From JAJPJX01 sp964568355 (lineage in GTDB: Bacteria > Acidobacteriota > Terriglobia > Bryobacterales > Bryobacteraceae), in assembly GCA_964568355.1 (NCBI GenBank), contig CAZMRK010000180.1, positions 1 to 8,851 on the forward strand: a stretch of 8,851 nt of DNA, read 5' to 3'. A model generated the notes under the pieces. That model did no database searches. It worked only from the letters and a program-made list of their open reading frames with translations, and was not told the origin of the DNA. This document shows positions 1-7,800 of the stretch, piece by piece; the stretch's first letter is position 1; every line of letters begins with the position of its first letter. Position numbers and translations under genes: made by a program.

Positions 1-1140
1 AGCCCGTTCGAATTCATTCACGCGCTCGAAAAGCATCTGGAAAAGTACCCCAATACGCCGCGCCGGCCGGAACTGGAGCGGGCGCTGGTGAAGGCCGCCA
101 TGGAGAACAAGGACGATCGCCGCATCATCCTCTATGGCGAGAGGGTGCTGACCCGGGACAAAGACGATTTCCAGATCCTGGAGCGCGTTGCGCGAGCGCT
201 CCTGGCGGTCGATGAGAAGTACACCTCGGAGCGTGCCCTGAAATATGCGCGGCACTACGAGGAACTGGTGCGCAAGGTGATTCAGGCGGGAGCGGAGCCC
301 ACCCAGATCAGCAAGGGCCGGTGGCGGGAGGAGCTGGACCGCGGCCTGAACCGGGCCTTGGTGTTGGAGGCGCGGGCGACCGGGAATCTGGGCAAACTGG
401 ACGAGGCGGCCGCTCTGGCGCAGAAGAGCTACGAGGCGTACCCCACGGCGGAAGCGGCCCGGGAGCGGGCACGATGGCTCTCTCGGGAGGGCAAGGATCA
501 GGAGGCGGTCGAATGGCTGGCGACGGCTTTCAGCATTGCGGATGTGCGCGCGACGGACGAGGCGCGGGCTACGGATCGCGCCCGCATGGGCGAGCTGTAT
601 CGCAAGCTCAAGGGATCCGAGGCGGGGTTGGGCGATTTGATTCTGCAGGCATATGACCGCGCCACGGGTTTGCTGGCCCAGCGGGAGGATCAACTGAAGA
701 GCACGGATCCGAACGCCAGGGCGAGCCGCCTGGGGGAGTTCACTCTCTCTGCGGTGGATGGCAGCAATCTGCCCATTTCCTCGCTCAAGGGGAAGACCGT
801 GGTGTTCGATTTCTGGGCTACCTGGTGCGGCCCCTGCCGCGTGCAGCATCCGCTCTACGAAGAGGTGAAGCGGCGCTTCCGGGAGGCCGGAGACGTGGTG
901 TTTCTTTCGGTGAATACGGATGAGAACCGCAGCCTGGTGAGCCCGTTTCTGAAGGCGCAGAAGTGGGAGCAGCAGGTCTATTTCGAGGACGGGCTCTCGC
1001 GGGCGCTGAAGATTTCGTCGATCCCCACGACGATCATCATGAATAAGCGGGGCGAGGTGGTGGGGCGAATGAACGGGTTTTTGCCGGAGCGGTTCGCGGA
1101 TATGCTGAGCGAGCGAATCCAGGAGGCGCGACGGGAGTAG
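1..1140 (+). CDS. Helical-repeat protein with C-terminal TlpA-like thioredoxin domain (5' partial)
   Basis: Likely a thiol-disulfide oxidoreductase of the TlpA/AhpC-TSA-like thioredoxin superfamily. The frame is open from the first base, and a GTG at 88 and an ATG at 100 look internal because the helical protein already reads through them, so the true start is upstream. Counting from base 1, 379 residues are visible. Residues 1 to about 235 are charged amphipathic helices rich in Ala, Glu, Arg and Leu, resembling degenerate TPR repeats. The thioredoxin domain follows (about 240-375), with the active site WCGPC ending in Cys276 and Cys279, followed by Arg, and the conserved cis-proline in IPTT at 342. 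The CxxC pair indicates redox activity. No signal peptide can be assessed because the N-terminus is missing; relatives with this layout are usually exported or periplasmic. It converges with the DUF4097 gene and probably ends at the hairpins just downstream. The redox partner is unknown. Confidence 0.9.
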   Translation, partial: SPFEFIHALEKHLEKYPNTPRRPELERALVKAAMENKDDRRIILYGERVLTRDKDDFQILERVARALLAVDEKYTSERALKYARHYEELVRKVIQAGAEPTQISKGRWREELDRGLNRALVLEARATGNLGKLDEAAALAQKSYEAYPTAEAARERARWLSREGKDQEAVEWLATAFSIADVRATDEARATDRARMGELYRKLKGSEAGLGDLILQAYDRATGLLAQREDQLKSTDPNARASRLGEFTLSAVDGSNLPISSLKGKTVVFDFWATWCGPCRVQHPLYEEVKRRFREAGDVVFLSVNTDENRSLVSPFLKAQKWEQQVYFEDGLSRALKISSIPTTIIMNKRGEVVGRMNGFLPERFADMLSERIQEARRE

Positions 1141-1146
1141 GGGGGA

Positions 1147-1184
1147 CAGCGACACGAGTGTCGCTGCTGCCCGCTGAAGCGGGC
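1147..1184. terminator. Tandem hairpins between convergent genes (bidirectional terminator or REP-like repeat)
   Basis: Two perfect stem-loops lie side by side in the 45-base gap between the convergent stops. The first has 8-bp arms (1147-1154 with 1159-1166) and a CGAG loop. The second has 6-bp GC-only arms (1169-1174 with 1179-1184) and a TGAA loop. Neither strand shows a good T-run after the stems, so these are not textbook intrinsic terminators. Their position still suits stopping transcription from both sides. The second hairpin ends next to the DUF4097 stop codon. Paired GC-rich palindromes like this could also be a dispersed REP-like element. Confidence 0.5.
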
Positions 1185-1185
1185 G

Positions 1186-2118
1186 CTACAGTTTCAGGAT
1201 GCGGATGCCTCCGTTGCTGGTGGAGAGCTGAATGGTAGGCCCTCCGCTTCCGATTTCTCCTTCCAGATGATGTTTGCTCAGGTTGCCCTGGGTCTTCACG
1301 TCAAACTCCGTATTGATGGAACTGTTGCTTGTATTGGCGACGATGCGGGCATTGGTGCTTTGGGGTAGGTGCAGGGTGATGCCGCTGTTGCTGCTGGAGA
1401 CGCGGATGTCGTCGGGATTGGTTTCGGCCAGGGTCAGTTCCACACCGCCGTTAGACGTTTGAATCCGAACGGGGTGGGCACCCGTAGTTTTGCCGACACG
1501 CACGGTAACTCCCCCGTTGGAGGTAGAAGCATCCACCGCTCCGCGCACTTCATCGGCATGGATCCGGCCGTTGGAGGTACGCAACACGGCGCTGCCATCG
1601 AGACTCTGGATGTCCACCTGGCCGTTGGAGGTCTGCACGTCCAGGCTGCCGCGCAGGTTGGCGACGCGGACCGCGCCGTTGGAGGTGCGCACGCGAGCGG
1701 CGCCTTCGATTTCACTGACGCGCACGGAGCCGTTGGAACTGGTGATGCGGTCCAACTGAACTTTACGGGGCACGCGCAGGACGTATTTTGCCCCCATATT
1801 TCCGCGCCTTTCGGAAGGACGCACGGTGCGAATCGTGACCTCATCGGGAGAGTGCGAGATATCGATTTTCATGGCGTCCCGCAACTCCGGGGTGGGGGCG
1901 TACTTGGTTCCACTGATCTCGACCTGGTTCTCATCCCATCCGGTGATCTCAATGGACCCATTGAAGTTCTCCAGCGACAGCCGGCCCCCCGCGGAGAGCG
2001 GATAGCTGTAGTGGAAGTCCGCGGTGTAGCGCGCGGAGCTGTCGAAATCCTCGATGTCGCAGCCGAACAGGGCTAGCAGCCCGGGAAGCAGGATCCAAAG
2101 GAGCGTAGACCTTCGCAT
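1186..2118 (-). CDS. DUF4097-type beta-solenoid lipoprotein
   Basis: A 310-residue predicted lipoprotein whose biochemical role is unknown. The N-terminus (MRR, hydrophobic stretch, then L-F-G-Cys20) is a lipoprotein signal; Phe at the -3 position of the lipobox is a little unusual. Asp21 follows the lipidated Cys, which in E. coli favours retention in the inner membrane; whether this holds here is unknown. From about residue 40 the chain is short beta strands separated by S/T-S-N-G turns, the hallmark of the DUF4097/DUF4098 (adhesin-like) family. Turn asparagines fall at 129, 147, 165, 183 and 201, exactly 18 apart, then at 223, 244, 265 and 302 with looser spacing. ATG at 2118 is preceded by a strong GAGGTGA Shine-Dalgarno. 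It lies 62 bases after the amidohydrolase stop on the same strand and is probably cotranscribed. Members often sit near anti-sigma or envelope-stress genes, but none are visible here. Confidence 0.88.
   Translation of the reverse strand: MRRSTLLWILLPGLLALFGCDIEDFDSSARYTADFHYSYPLSAGGRLSLENFNGSIEITGWDENQVEISGTKYAPTPELRDAMKIDISHSPDEVTIRTVRPSERRGNMGAKYVLRVPRKVQLDRITSSNGSVRVSEIEGAARVRTSNGAVRVANLRGSLDVQTSNGQVDIQSLDGSAVLRTSNGRIHADEVRGAVDASTSNGGVTVRVGKTTGAHPVRIQTSNGGVELTLAETNPDDIRVSSSNSGITLHLPQSTNARIVANTSNSSINTEFDVKTQGNLSKHHLEGEIGSGGPTIQLSTSNGGIRILKL
1514..1740 (-). repeat. 54-bp tandem coding repeat in the DUF4097 gene
   Basis: The 11-mer CCGTTGGAGGT (plus-strand reading) recurs at 1514, 1568, 1622 and 1676, with a variant, CCGTTGGAACT, at 1730. 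Each step is exactly 54 bases, or 18 codons. It encodes the T/S-S-N-G turn of each solenoid coil. Sequence between the 11-mers has diverged strongly, so only the turn is conserved at DNA level. More degenerate copies (at 1448 and 1211, for example) lie outside the strict period. Confidence 0.85.
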
Positions 2119-2180
2119 GTATCACCTCGAATCAGGATGTACGCGGGCGTCGCGCGATTTGTTCCCCAAAGGAAGAAGAT

Positions 2181-3521
2181 TCAATAGAGTTTGAGCGCAT
2201 CGCGTTCCACCCAACGGCCGTCCAGCAGGATGCGGTCGATTTTGCGCAGATTGCGGATATCTTCGGTGGGGTTGGCGCTGAGCAGGAGGAGGTCGGCGCG
2301 CTTTCCCGGTTCGATGGTGCCCAGCTCATCCAGCTTCCGCAAGGCCAGCGCGCCGTTGCGGGTAGCGGCGATCAGGACCTGCATGGGGGTCAGACCGGCC
2401 TCAACCAGGAGTTCGAGCTCGCGGTGGGTCATCAGGCCGGGGAAGTCCATGGTGTCTCCGCCATCGGATCCGACGGCGATGGGCACGCCAGCCTCGGCCA
2501 GGCGGCGCGTGTTGCGCAGGTCGACCGCAAAGCGTGGCGAGACGGCGGCAGAGGGGTGGGCGGCTACGTAAGCCTTGACGCCGGCCAGCGCTCCGGGATC
2601 GGCGGACCGCCGCAGATCGGGATCATCTAGGATTTCGGGATGCTGCTGGTAAAGCCAGCCGAGTTCCTTAACGATCAGGGTAGGGGCGAAGACGATCTGG
2701 AGATTGCGGAGCTGGGCCAGGAACTCCGGCGGCAGGTTCTCGGTATCGGAGATCATGTGCAGGAAGCCGGAAGCTCCGTTGGCCACCAGGAACTGGACAT
2801 CGGCCAGGGTGGCGATGTGCGCCGTGACCGGGATATTGTACTTGCGGGCTTCCTCCAGAATGGCCTGCACGACGGCGGGTTTGATCTTGGGCAGCTTGCC
2901 GCCGGCGTCGTCGACCCATATTTTGATGGCGTCAACCTGCTGGGAGGCAAGCTCGGCCACCTGGCGGCGGGCTTCGTCGGGGGAATCGACCTGGCGGGGG
3001 ATGTCTCCGATTGCCTGGGAGGGGTGGCCGCCGGGGGCGGTAAATCCACGGCCGGCGGTATAGAGGCGGGCCGTAAACAGGTTGCCGGCGCGTTCGGCGT
3101 TGCGTACGGCGATACCGGCGTCACGGTCGGTGCCGATGCTGCGCACGGTGGTGATGCCGAAATAAAGATAGGTATTGAGGTTGGCTTCAATCCGCTCGCG
3201 GGTGTAGTCGGAGTGGACCCATTGCGGGCCTGCGCGCGTACCGGGATGCACGTGGACGTCGATGAGGCCGGGGACGAGGAATTTTCCGGAGCCGTCGATC
3301 TTTTCGGCGGCTTGCGGAATGGGGACATCGGCGCGGGTTCCCGCGGCGCGGATGCGGCTGCCGGAAACCACCACGACCGAATCCGAGATGGGCGGGCCGC
3401 CGGTGCCGTCGATGAGGACGGCGCCGATGATGGCCTTGAGATCGGCGGACTCGGTGGGCTTGCAGGCAGACAAGGCGAGCAGCAGCGTGGCAGAAGCCAG
3501 GAGGAGAAGCAGGCGGCGCAT
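2181..3521 (-). CDS. Lipoprotein metal-dependent amidohydrolase (imidazolonepropionase-like)
   Basis: A 446-residue amidohydrolase-superfamily enzyme, expected to hydrolyse a C-N (or similar) bond with a metal-activated water. The visible metal ligands match the binuclear pattern: HVH (His90, His92) after PGLID; Lys200 in AIKIWVDD, the probable carboxylated lysine; His235 in VTAHI; His255 in FLHMI; Asp353 in GSDGG. The C-terminal TIEPGKRADLLLL is the usual return to the small beta-sandwich domain. The N-terminus is a lipoprotein signal with lipobox L-S-A-Cys20, placing the enzyme in the envelope, whereas imidazolonepropionase (HutI) proper is cytosolic. The nearest subfamily probably includes exported Xaa-Pro dipeptidase-like and other uncharacterised amidohydrolases; the substrate cannot be read. 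ATG at 3521 begins the signal; only a weak GAG precedes it. The gene lies 68 bases after the propeller stop, with a terminator-like hairpin between, and 62 bases before DUF4097. Confidence 0.9.
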   Translation of the reverse strand: MRRLLLLLASATLLLALSACKPTESADLKAIIGAVLIDGTGGPPISDSVVVVSGSRIRAAGTRADVPIPQAAEKIDGSGKFLVPGLIDVHVHPGTRAGPQWVHSDYTRERIEANLNTYLYFGITTVRSIGTDRDAGIAVRNAERAGNLFTARLYTAGRGFTAPGGHPSQAIGDIPRQVDSPDEARRQVAELASQQVDAIKIWVDDAGGKLPKIKPAVVQAILEEARKYNIPVTAHIATLADVQFLVANGASGFLHMISDTENLPPEFLAQLRNLQIVFAPTLIVKELGWLYQQHPEILDDPDLRRSADPGALAGVKAYVAAHPSAAVSPRFAVDLRNTRRLAEAGVPIAVGSDGGDTMDFPGLMTHRELELLVEAGLTPMQVLIAATRNGALALRKLDELGTIEPGKRADLLLLSANPTEDIRNLRKIDRILLDGRWVERDALKLY

Positions 3522-3542
3522 GAAATCTCATGATACTGGGAA

Positions 3543-3573
3543 AGCGGACCGGCCGAGACGAAGGCGGTCCGCT
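3543..3573 (-). terminator. Terminator-like hairpin after the Ig-NHL gene
   Basis: Perfect 8-bp arms AGCGGACC (3543-3550) and GGTCCGCT (3566-3573) enclose a 15-base loop; a further G-C pair (3551 with 3565) is possible. On the minus strand the stem begins 16 bases after the propeller stop codon and is followed by TTTCCC, a short T-run only. It could end or attenuate the receptor-propeller transcript before the amidohydrolase gene. The long loop and weak T-run make efficient termination uncertain. Confidence 0.45.
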
Positions 3574-3589
3574 CTTCCGCCGCGGCCTG

Positions 3590-4849
3590 CTACCGCGGAC
3601 GGAAGATCTCTACGCCGGCGCGTGTCCTGCCCTTGAAGAGGGCATAAATTGTGCCATCCTTGTCTACCGCCGCCCAGCTTTCGCTGTGTTCCGGGACCGA
3701 AAGGCTGATGTTACAGATGAAATCGCCGCTATTGTTGTACTTGGCAATGCTTACCTTTTTCCCACGGTTGCTCTCGATCGCTCCGCTATAGCCGGCCTTG
3801 GTGCGCACCGTGACGTAGACATCGCCCCATCGATCTCCGGCGACGCTGTGGAAGTAGACCGAACCGTCGGGCGGGTCGCCGTGGGCAAAAGCGAACAGAA
3901 AGCGTCCGTCGGAATCGAACTTCTGCGTGGGGCCGTAGTAGCCGTTCACAAAGACATCTCCGTTTGGATCCAGGTACAGGCCGTGGGGCGCGTTGAAATC
4001 GCCCGGGTTGAGGCCGTCCTTTCCCCAGCAGAAGAGGAACTTGCCAGAAGGCTCGAAGACACTGACCCGCATGTTGTCCACATCGGTGACGAACAGACGG
4101 CCTTTCGGATCGAAGGCGATCCCGTGGCCGCGCAGAATCATCCCCGGCGCGGTACCCTTTTCCGAGAAGATGCGCAGGAATTTCCCGTCCGGATCGAAGA
4201 CCTGCATCCGCGCCTTGTCGCTCTTGACGTCCGTCACATAGATATTGCCGGCAACATCCACCACGGCGAAGCGCGGCTGGCTGAATTGCCCTTCTCCGTT
4301 TCCGGGACCGCGGCCGACCTCGCCGAGATATCGGCCGTCTTTGGCGTAGCGGAAGATGCGGCCGGCGCCCTGATCGGCGATCAACAGGTTTCCGCCCAGG
4401 TCGATGCTTATGCCGTGCGGCTCCTGCAGATGCGCGGCGGGACCTTTGTCCTCGCCCCAGGTGCCTGCTGGTTTATACGCCGCTTCCACGCTGCCGACCA
4501 GCACCGTGGCCCATGCGCGGCGGTTATAGGCATCGCCGATTTCGGCACAGATATGCACTTCGTGCGGCAGAGGGGCTTTGGCGGGCGCGCGGTAGAGACC
4601 GCTCGCGTCGATGGTGCCCCACTCCGCGTTGCCTCCCGGTACATCGTTCACAGACCACTTGACCTCAGCGGCTGCTCTTGCCGCCAGGAGGCGTGTGGCC
4701 TGAATGACGACCTTGAAACGCTGCTGCGCCCCCGGCGCCAGACGGGCCAGGGATGGTTTTACGGAGGCCCTGTCGTAAGGGGTGACCGGGGCGGCCATGA
4801 GCCGCCCCAGGGCAAAGACAAAGGTAGCGCAGACGATCCGTCTATACAT
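3590..4849 (-). CDS. Secreted protein with N-terminal Ig-like domain and NHL beta-propeller
   Basis: A 419-residue exported protein, function unknown. I start it at ATG 4849 (MYRRIVCATF), which opens a Sec-type signal peptide with probable cleavage near Ala19-Ala20 and has AGGGA nine bases upstream. The frame stays open to 4987, but that start would overlap the receptor by 115 bases and bury the signal. Residues about 28-118 form an Ig-like domain with the VKWSVNDVPGGNAEWGTID...GLYRAP pattern common in acidobacterial extracellular proteins. Residues about 127-418 are NHL repeats, each with a HGI/GIA strand, D-x-x-G-x-L/I-x-V-x-D and a V-F-x-x-x-G-K-F-L strand, enough for a six-bladed propeller. 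NHL propellers bind proteins, peptides or glycans and some act as lyases; no catalytic site is evident. It follows the receptor stop by 23 bases on the same strand, so cotranscription is likely. Confidence 0.88.
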   Translation of the reverse strand: MYRRIVCATFVFALGRLMAAPVTPYDRASVKPSLARLAPGAQQRFKVVIQATRLLAARAAAEVKWSVNDVPGGNAEWGTIDASGLYRAPAKAPLPHEVHICAEIGDAYNRRAWATVLVGSVEAAYKPAGTWGEDKGPAAHLQEPHGISIDLGGNLLIADQGAGRIFRYAKDGRYLGEVGRGPGNGEGQFSQPRFAVVDVAGNIYVTDVKSDKARMQVFDPDGKFLRIFSEKGTAPGMILRGHGIAFDPKGRLFVTDVDNMRVSVFEPSGKFLFCWGKDGLNPGDFNAPHGLYLDPNGDVFVNGYYGPTQKFDSDGRFLFAFAHGDPPDGSVYFHSVAGDRWGDVYVTVRTKAGYSGAIESNRGKKVSIAKYNNSGDFICNISLSVPEHSESWAAVDKDGTIYALFKGRTRAGVEIFRPR

Positions 4850-4858
4850 GTCGAGTTG

Positions 4859-4863
4859 TCCCT
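4859..4863 (-). promoter_or_regulatory. Shine-Dalgarno deciding the Ig-NHL start
   Basis: AGGGA on the minus strand, nine bases before ATG 4849, in the 23-base gap after the receptor stop. It supports translation from 4849 rather than from the upstream in-frame ATG at 4987, which lies inside the receptor gene. Confidence 0.55.
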
Positions 4864-4872
4864 GATGGTGAA

Positions 4873-7800
4873 TTACCAGCTCAGATTCAAGGCGAGCTTC
4901 AGGAATCGCGGCAGGTTCCGCTGAGTCGTGCTCAACATCCCGAAACCCGAATTCGTTACGTCGGTCGACACGAGGCCGGAAAACCACGGATGGTTCATCG
5001 CGTTGATCGCCTCAAAGCGGAACTGAAGCCGTACTCGTTCGTGGATCGGGAAATATTTGGCCGCCGAGAAATCCACGTTGTTATACGACGGCAGGCGAAC
5101 GTCGCTGAAGCGCGACGGGAAGGTTCGATAGGTGTAGGTGGACGGCGTGCTGACGCGGCGCCCGGTGGTGGGATCGGTCCAGCAATCGGTATTGAGCCAC
5201 TTTGCCCCGGTTGGGTCGCTGAGTTTGGCACTGCCGCACTGGGCCTGCGGAGCATTGGGATAATCGACCGCCCAGCCGGTGCGAAAGCTGTATTCCCAGT
5301 TGAAGGACCAGCCCCCGAGGAACTGTTCGAGCACGGGCGACATGTTGTGTCCAAAATGACGGCCACGGCCCACGGGCAACTCGTAGACTCCCGTGAATGT
5401 AACGGCGTTCGGAGTGTCCATCTCCTGCGCTGGGCGCTTCTCGAGCTTGGACTTGCCGACGTCGGATGGATTCAGATCCTGGGTGTTCAGCAAGCTCACC
5501 TGTTCCAGGTTTTTCGACAGCACATAGCTCGCGATGAACGTCAGGCCGTGGGAGAAACGCTTGGTTCCCTTGAGGACCAGGGCGTCATAACGGGCCTTCC
5601 CGATGGGCATGTTCGCCAGGGTGATCTGCGAATACTGCGGATAGGCGTACATGGTGTAGAGCCGGGAAATGGTGGAACCGTTCAGCGCGGAGTTATTGGG
5701 AATCAGGCCAGCCATGGGATTGGCGAACTTATCCGTGTAATAGGAATTGGCCCGGCCCAATTGATCGAGCGGCACATAGTTCAGGTTGGACGAAACGGGC
5801 AGCTTGCGCGTCTGGTTGCCGGTGTAGCCGATCTCGAACAGCATGTTATACGGCAATTCCCTCTGAATATCGAAAGAGTATTGATGGGAGTAGGGAAGCG
5901 GCCGGTCCAGGTAGTTGGCCGTCAGGCTAAGACCGTAGTAGTTGGTCGCCGTGCCGGCGGCGGTCAGAAGCCTGCCGTTATCCAAGTTGGCGAACGCATT
6001 TTCCAGGGTGACCGCGGGAGTAAGACCGGCGTCGTTGGTGGTGGACGCGTTGGTTGTCACGCTGAAGCCGGTATTGGATCCAGTGGCGCTCTGGCCGAGG
6101 TAGAACAGGCCGTATCCGCCGCGGATCACCCACTTATCCGTGAGCCGATAGGCAGCGCCGATGCGGGGTGCGATGTTGTTCTTGTCCGGATAGAACGATC
6201 CCCGGGCCTGGCCCTGGTAGTTGGCAAACAGGAGATTGCCTTTCAGTGCGAGTCCGGAAACACTTGCCGCCAGGGGGCTGCTCGCGTTCGGATCGAAACC
6301 GAGAAGCATCCGGTCATATCGCTCGACCGCGGGCGACTCGTAATCCCATCGCAGGCCGATGTTCAGGGTCAGGCGGGAATTGACCTTGAAGTCATCCTGG
6401 AAAAACAGCGCGTAGTAAGAGTGTTCATACGCGGGATCGATGTTCTTGTCGACAAAAGCGCTGGCGGGATATCCGAGCAGGAAACTGGCCAGGCCATTGC
6501 CGGCCGTGGCGCTGGAGACGCTGGCCTGGTACTGCGTCCATACCTGCGAAAAGGTATAGGAGCCGCTGGCTTTTCCCGGATTTGCCGAGTTGTCGTTGTA
6601 GCGCCGCACCTCGGTTCCGAACTTCATGAAATGGCGGCCATGGACGAAGTTCAGGTTGGGCTGAAGGCTATAGGTATCGTAGGCGGCGGTGTTGGCCAGC
6701 GTAGAGCTGCCGATTGATTGGAACGAATCAAAATCGAACCGGGGGAACTGGTAGCGATTGAACTGCGCGGTCAGACTCGAAGCGAATCCCAGCGCTGCGG
6801 GATCGAAGTTGGCGCCGAAGGTATTGCCGGTGCCTTCCTCCCAGCGGCTCAGCCCTGCTCGCAGGTCCAGGACAATGCTGGGCGACAGAGTCGAAGTCCA
6901 GTTGGCCGTCCAGGTGCGCCCGTTCCGCATCAGGGGCGCGTTGCCGGTCGGCTCCGCGGGGTTCTTAGAAGAGATATCGGTTGCAAAGACAAGGCCGCGG
7001 TATTCGCTGTAAGGATTCTGCCCATAGCGGAAATACACGACGTTCTGCGGATTGATCTGATAGTCCATGCGGCCGATCCATTGATCCAGATTGCCGATCC
7101 ATCGGGAAGGATAAGTGTAATTCCGAATGTGGGCGGCGTTAGCTCCGTCGGTATTCGGCATGGGGACATATTGGAGCACGTTGCGGGCTACGGCGTTGAT
7201 TCGGCTGGAGGGTATCAAGTTGCCTACAAACGGGGTCCGCCTTCCATCAGCGGTTGTGGTGAGAGGGTCGTAGAGGATGACCGGATCGCCTGATGCGTTG
7301 CGCATCGTGGAGAAATCGCCGTTGCGCCACTCGGCCAGGGGCAGCGAGACGACTCCCGGGTCAGCGGAGCGCTGGCGCATGCCTTCATACGAGATCAGCC
7401 AGAACAGCTTGTTGCGGCCGTCATAGACCTTCGGCAGGATGACCGGTCCGCTGGCTTGAAACCCGAATGCATTGATGTGATTCGGCGGGCGGGCGGTGCC
7501 GGCTCCATTCAATTCCGACTGGTTGGCGTTCATTTTGTCGTTCTGGAAGTACTCGAATAGGTTTCCGTGCAGGTCATTGCCGCCGGACTTGGAGACGATG
7601 GTGACGATGCCGCCGCCTGTGCGCCCGTACTGGGCATCATACGTGTTTGTCAGGACCTTGAACTCAGCGACCGATTCCATGGTCGGCACCTGGTTGATCG
7701 TGCGGTCGGAACGAACATTGCTGATGCCGTCCAGCAGAATCTCATTTTCCTTGTTGCGGCCGCCGTTGATGGAAATGCCCGAGGTGCCGGACGTATCGAA

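Noticed and set aside
1514..1740. CRISPR-like regular repeat
   Set aside because: The 54-base period is a multiple of three inside a good coding frame and encodes protein turns; the repeats are 11 bases and too short and degenerate for CRISPR.
2640..3533. 297-codon open frame on the plus strand opposite the amidohydrolase
   Set aside because: Gly/Ala/Asp-rich mirror of the amidohydrolase, whose metal ligands are all in place on the other strand.
3530..4924. 464-codon open frame on the plus strand opposite the Ig-NHL gene
   Set aside because: Antisense to a gene with clear NHL repeats and signal peptide; no domain or ribosome-binding support of its own.
4850..4987. Upstream ATG (4987) as the start of the Ig-NHL gene
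   Set aside because: It would overlap the receptor by 115 bases and place 46 charged residues before an intact signal peptide; ATG 4849 has its own Shine-Dalgarno.
4990..6717. 575-codon open frame on the plus strand opposite the receptor gene
   Set aside because: It lies wholly antisense to a well-supported receptor with signal peptide, plug and barrel. Its protein has no recognisable domain, and long antisense frames are expected in GC-rich genes.
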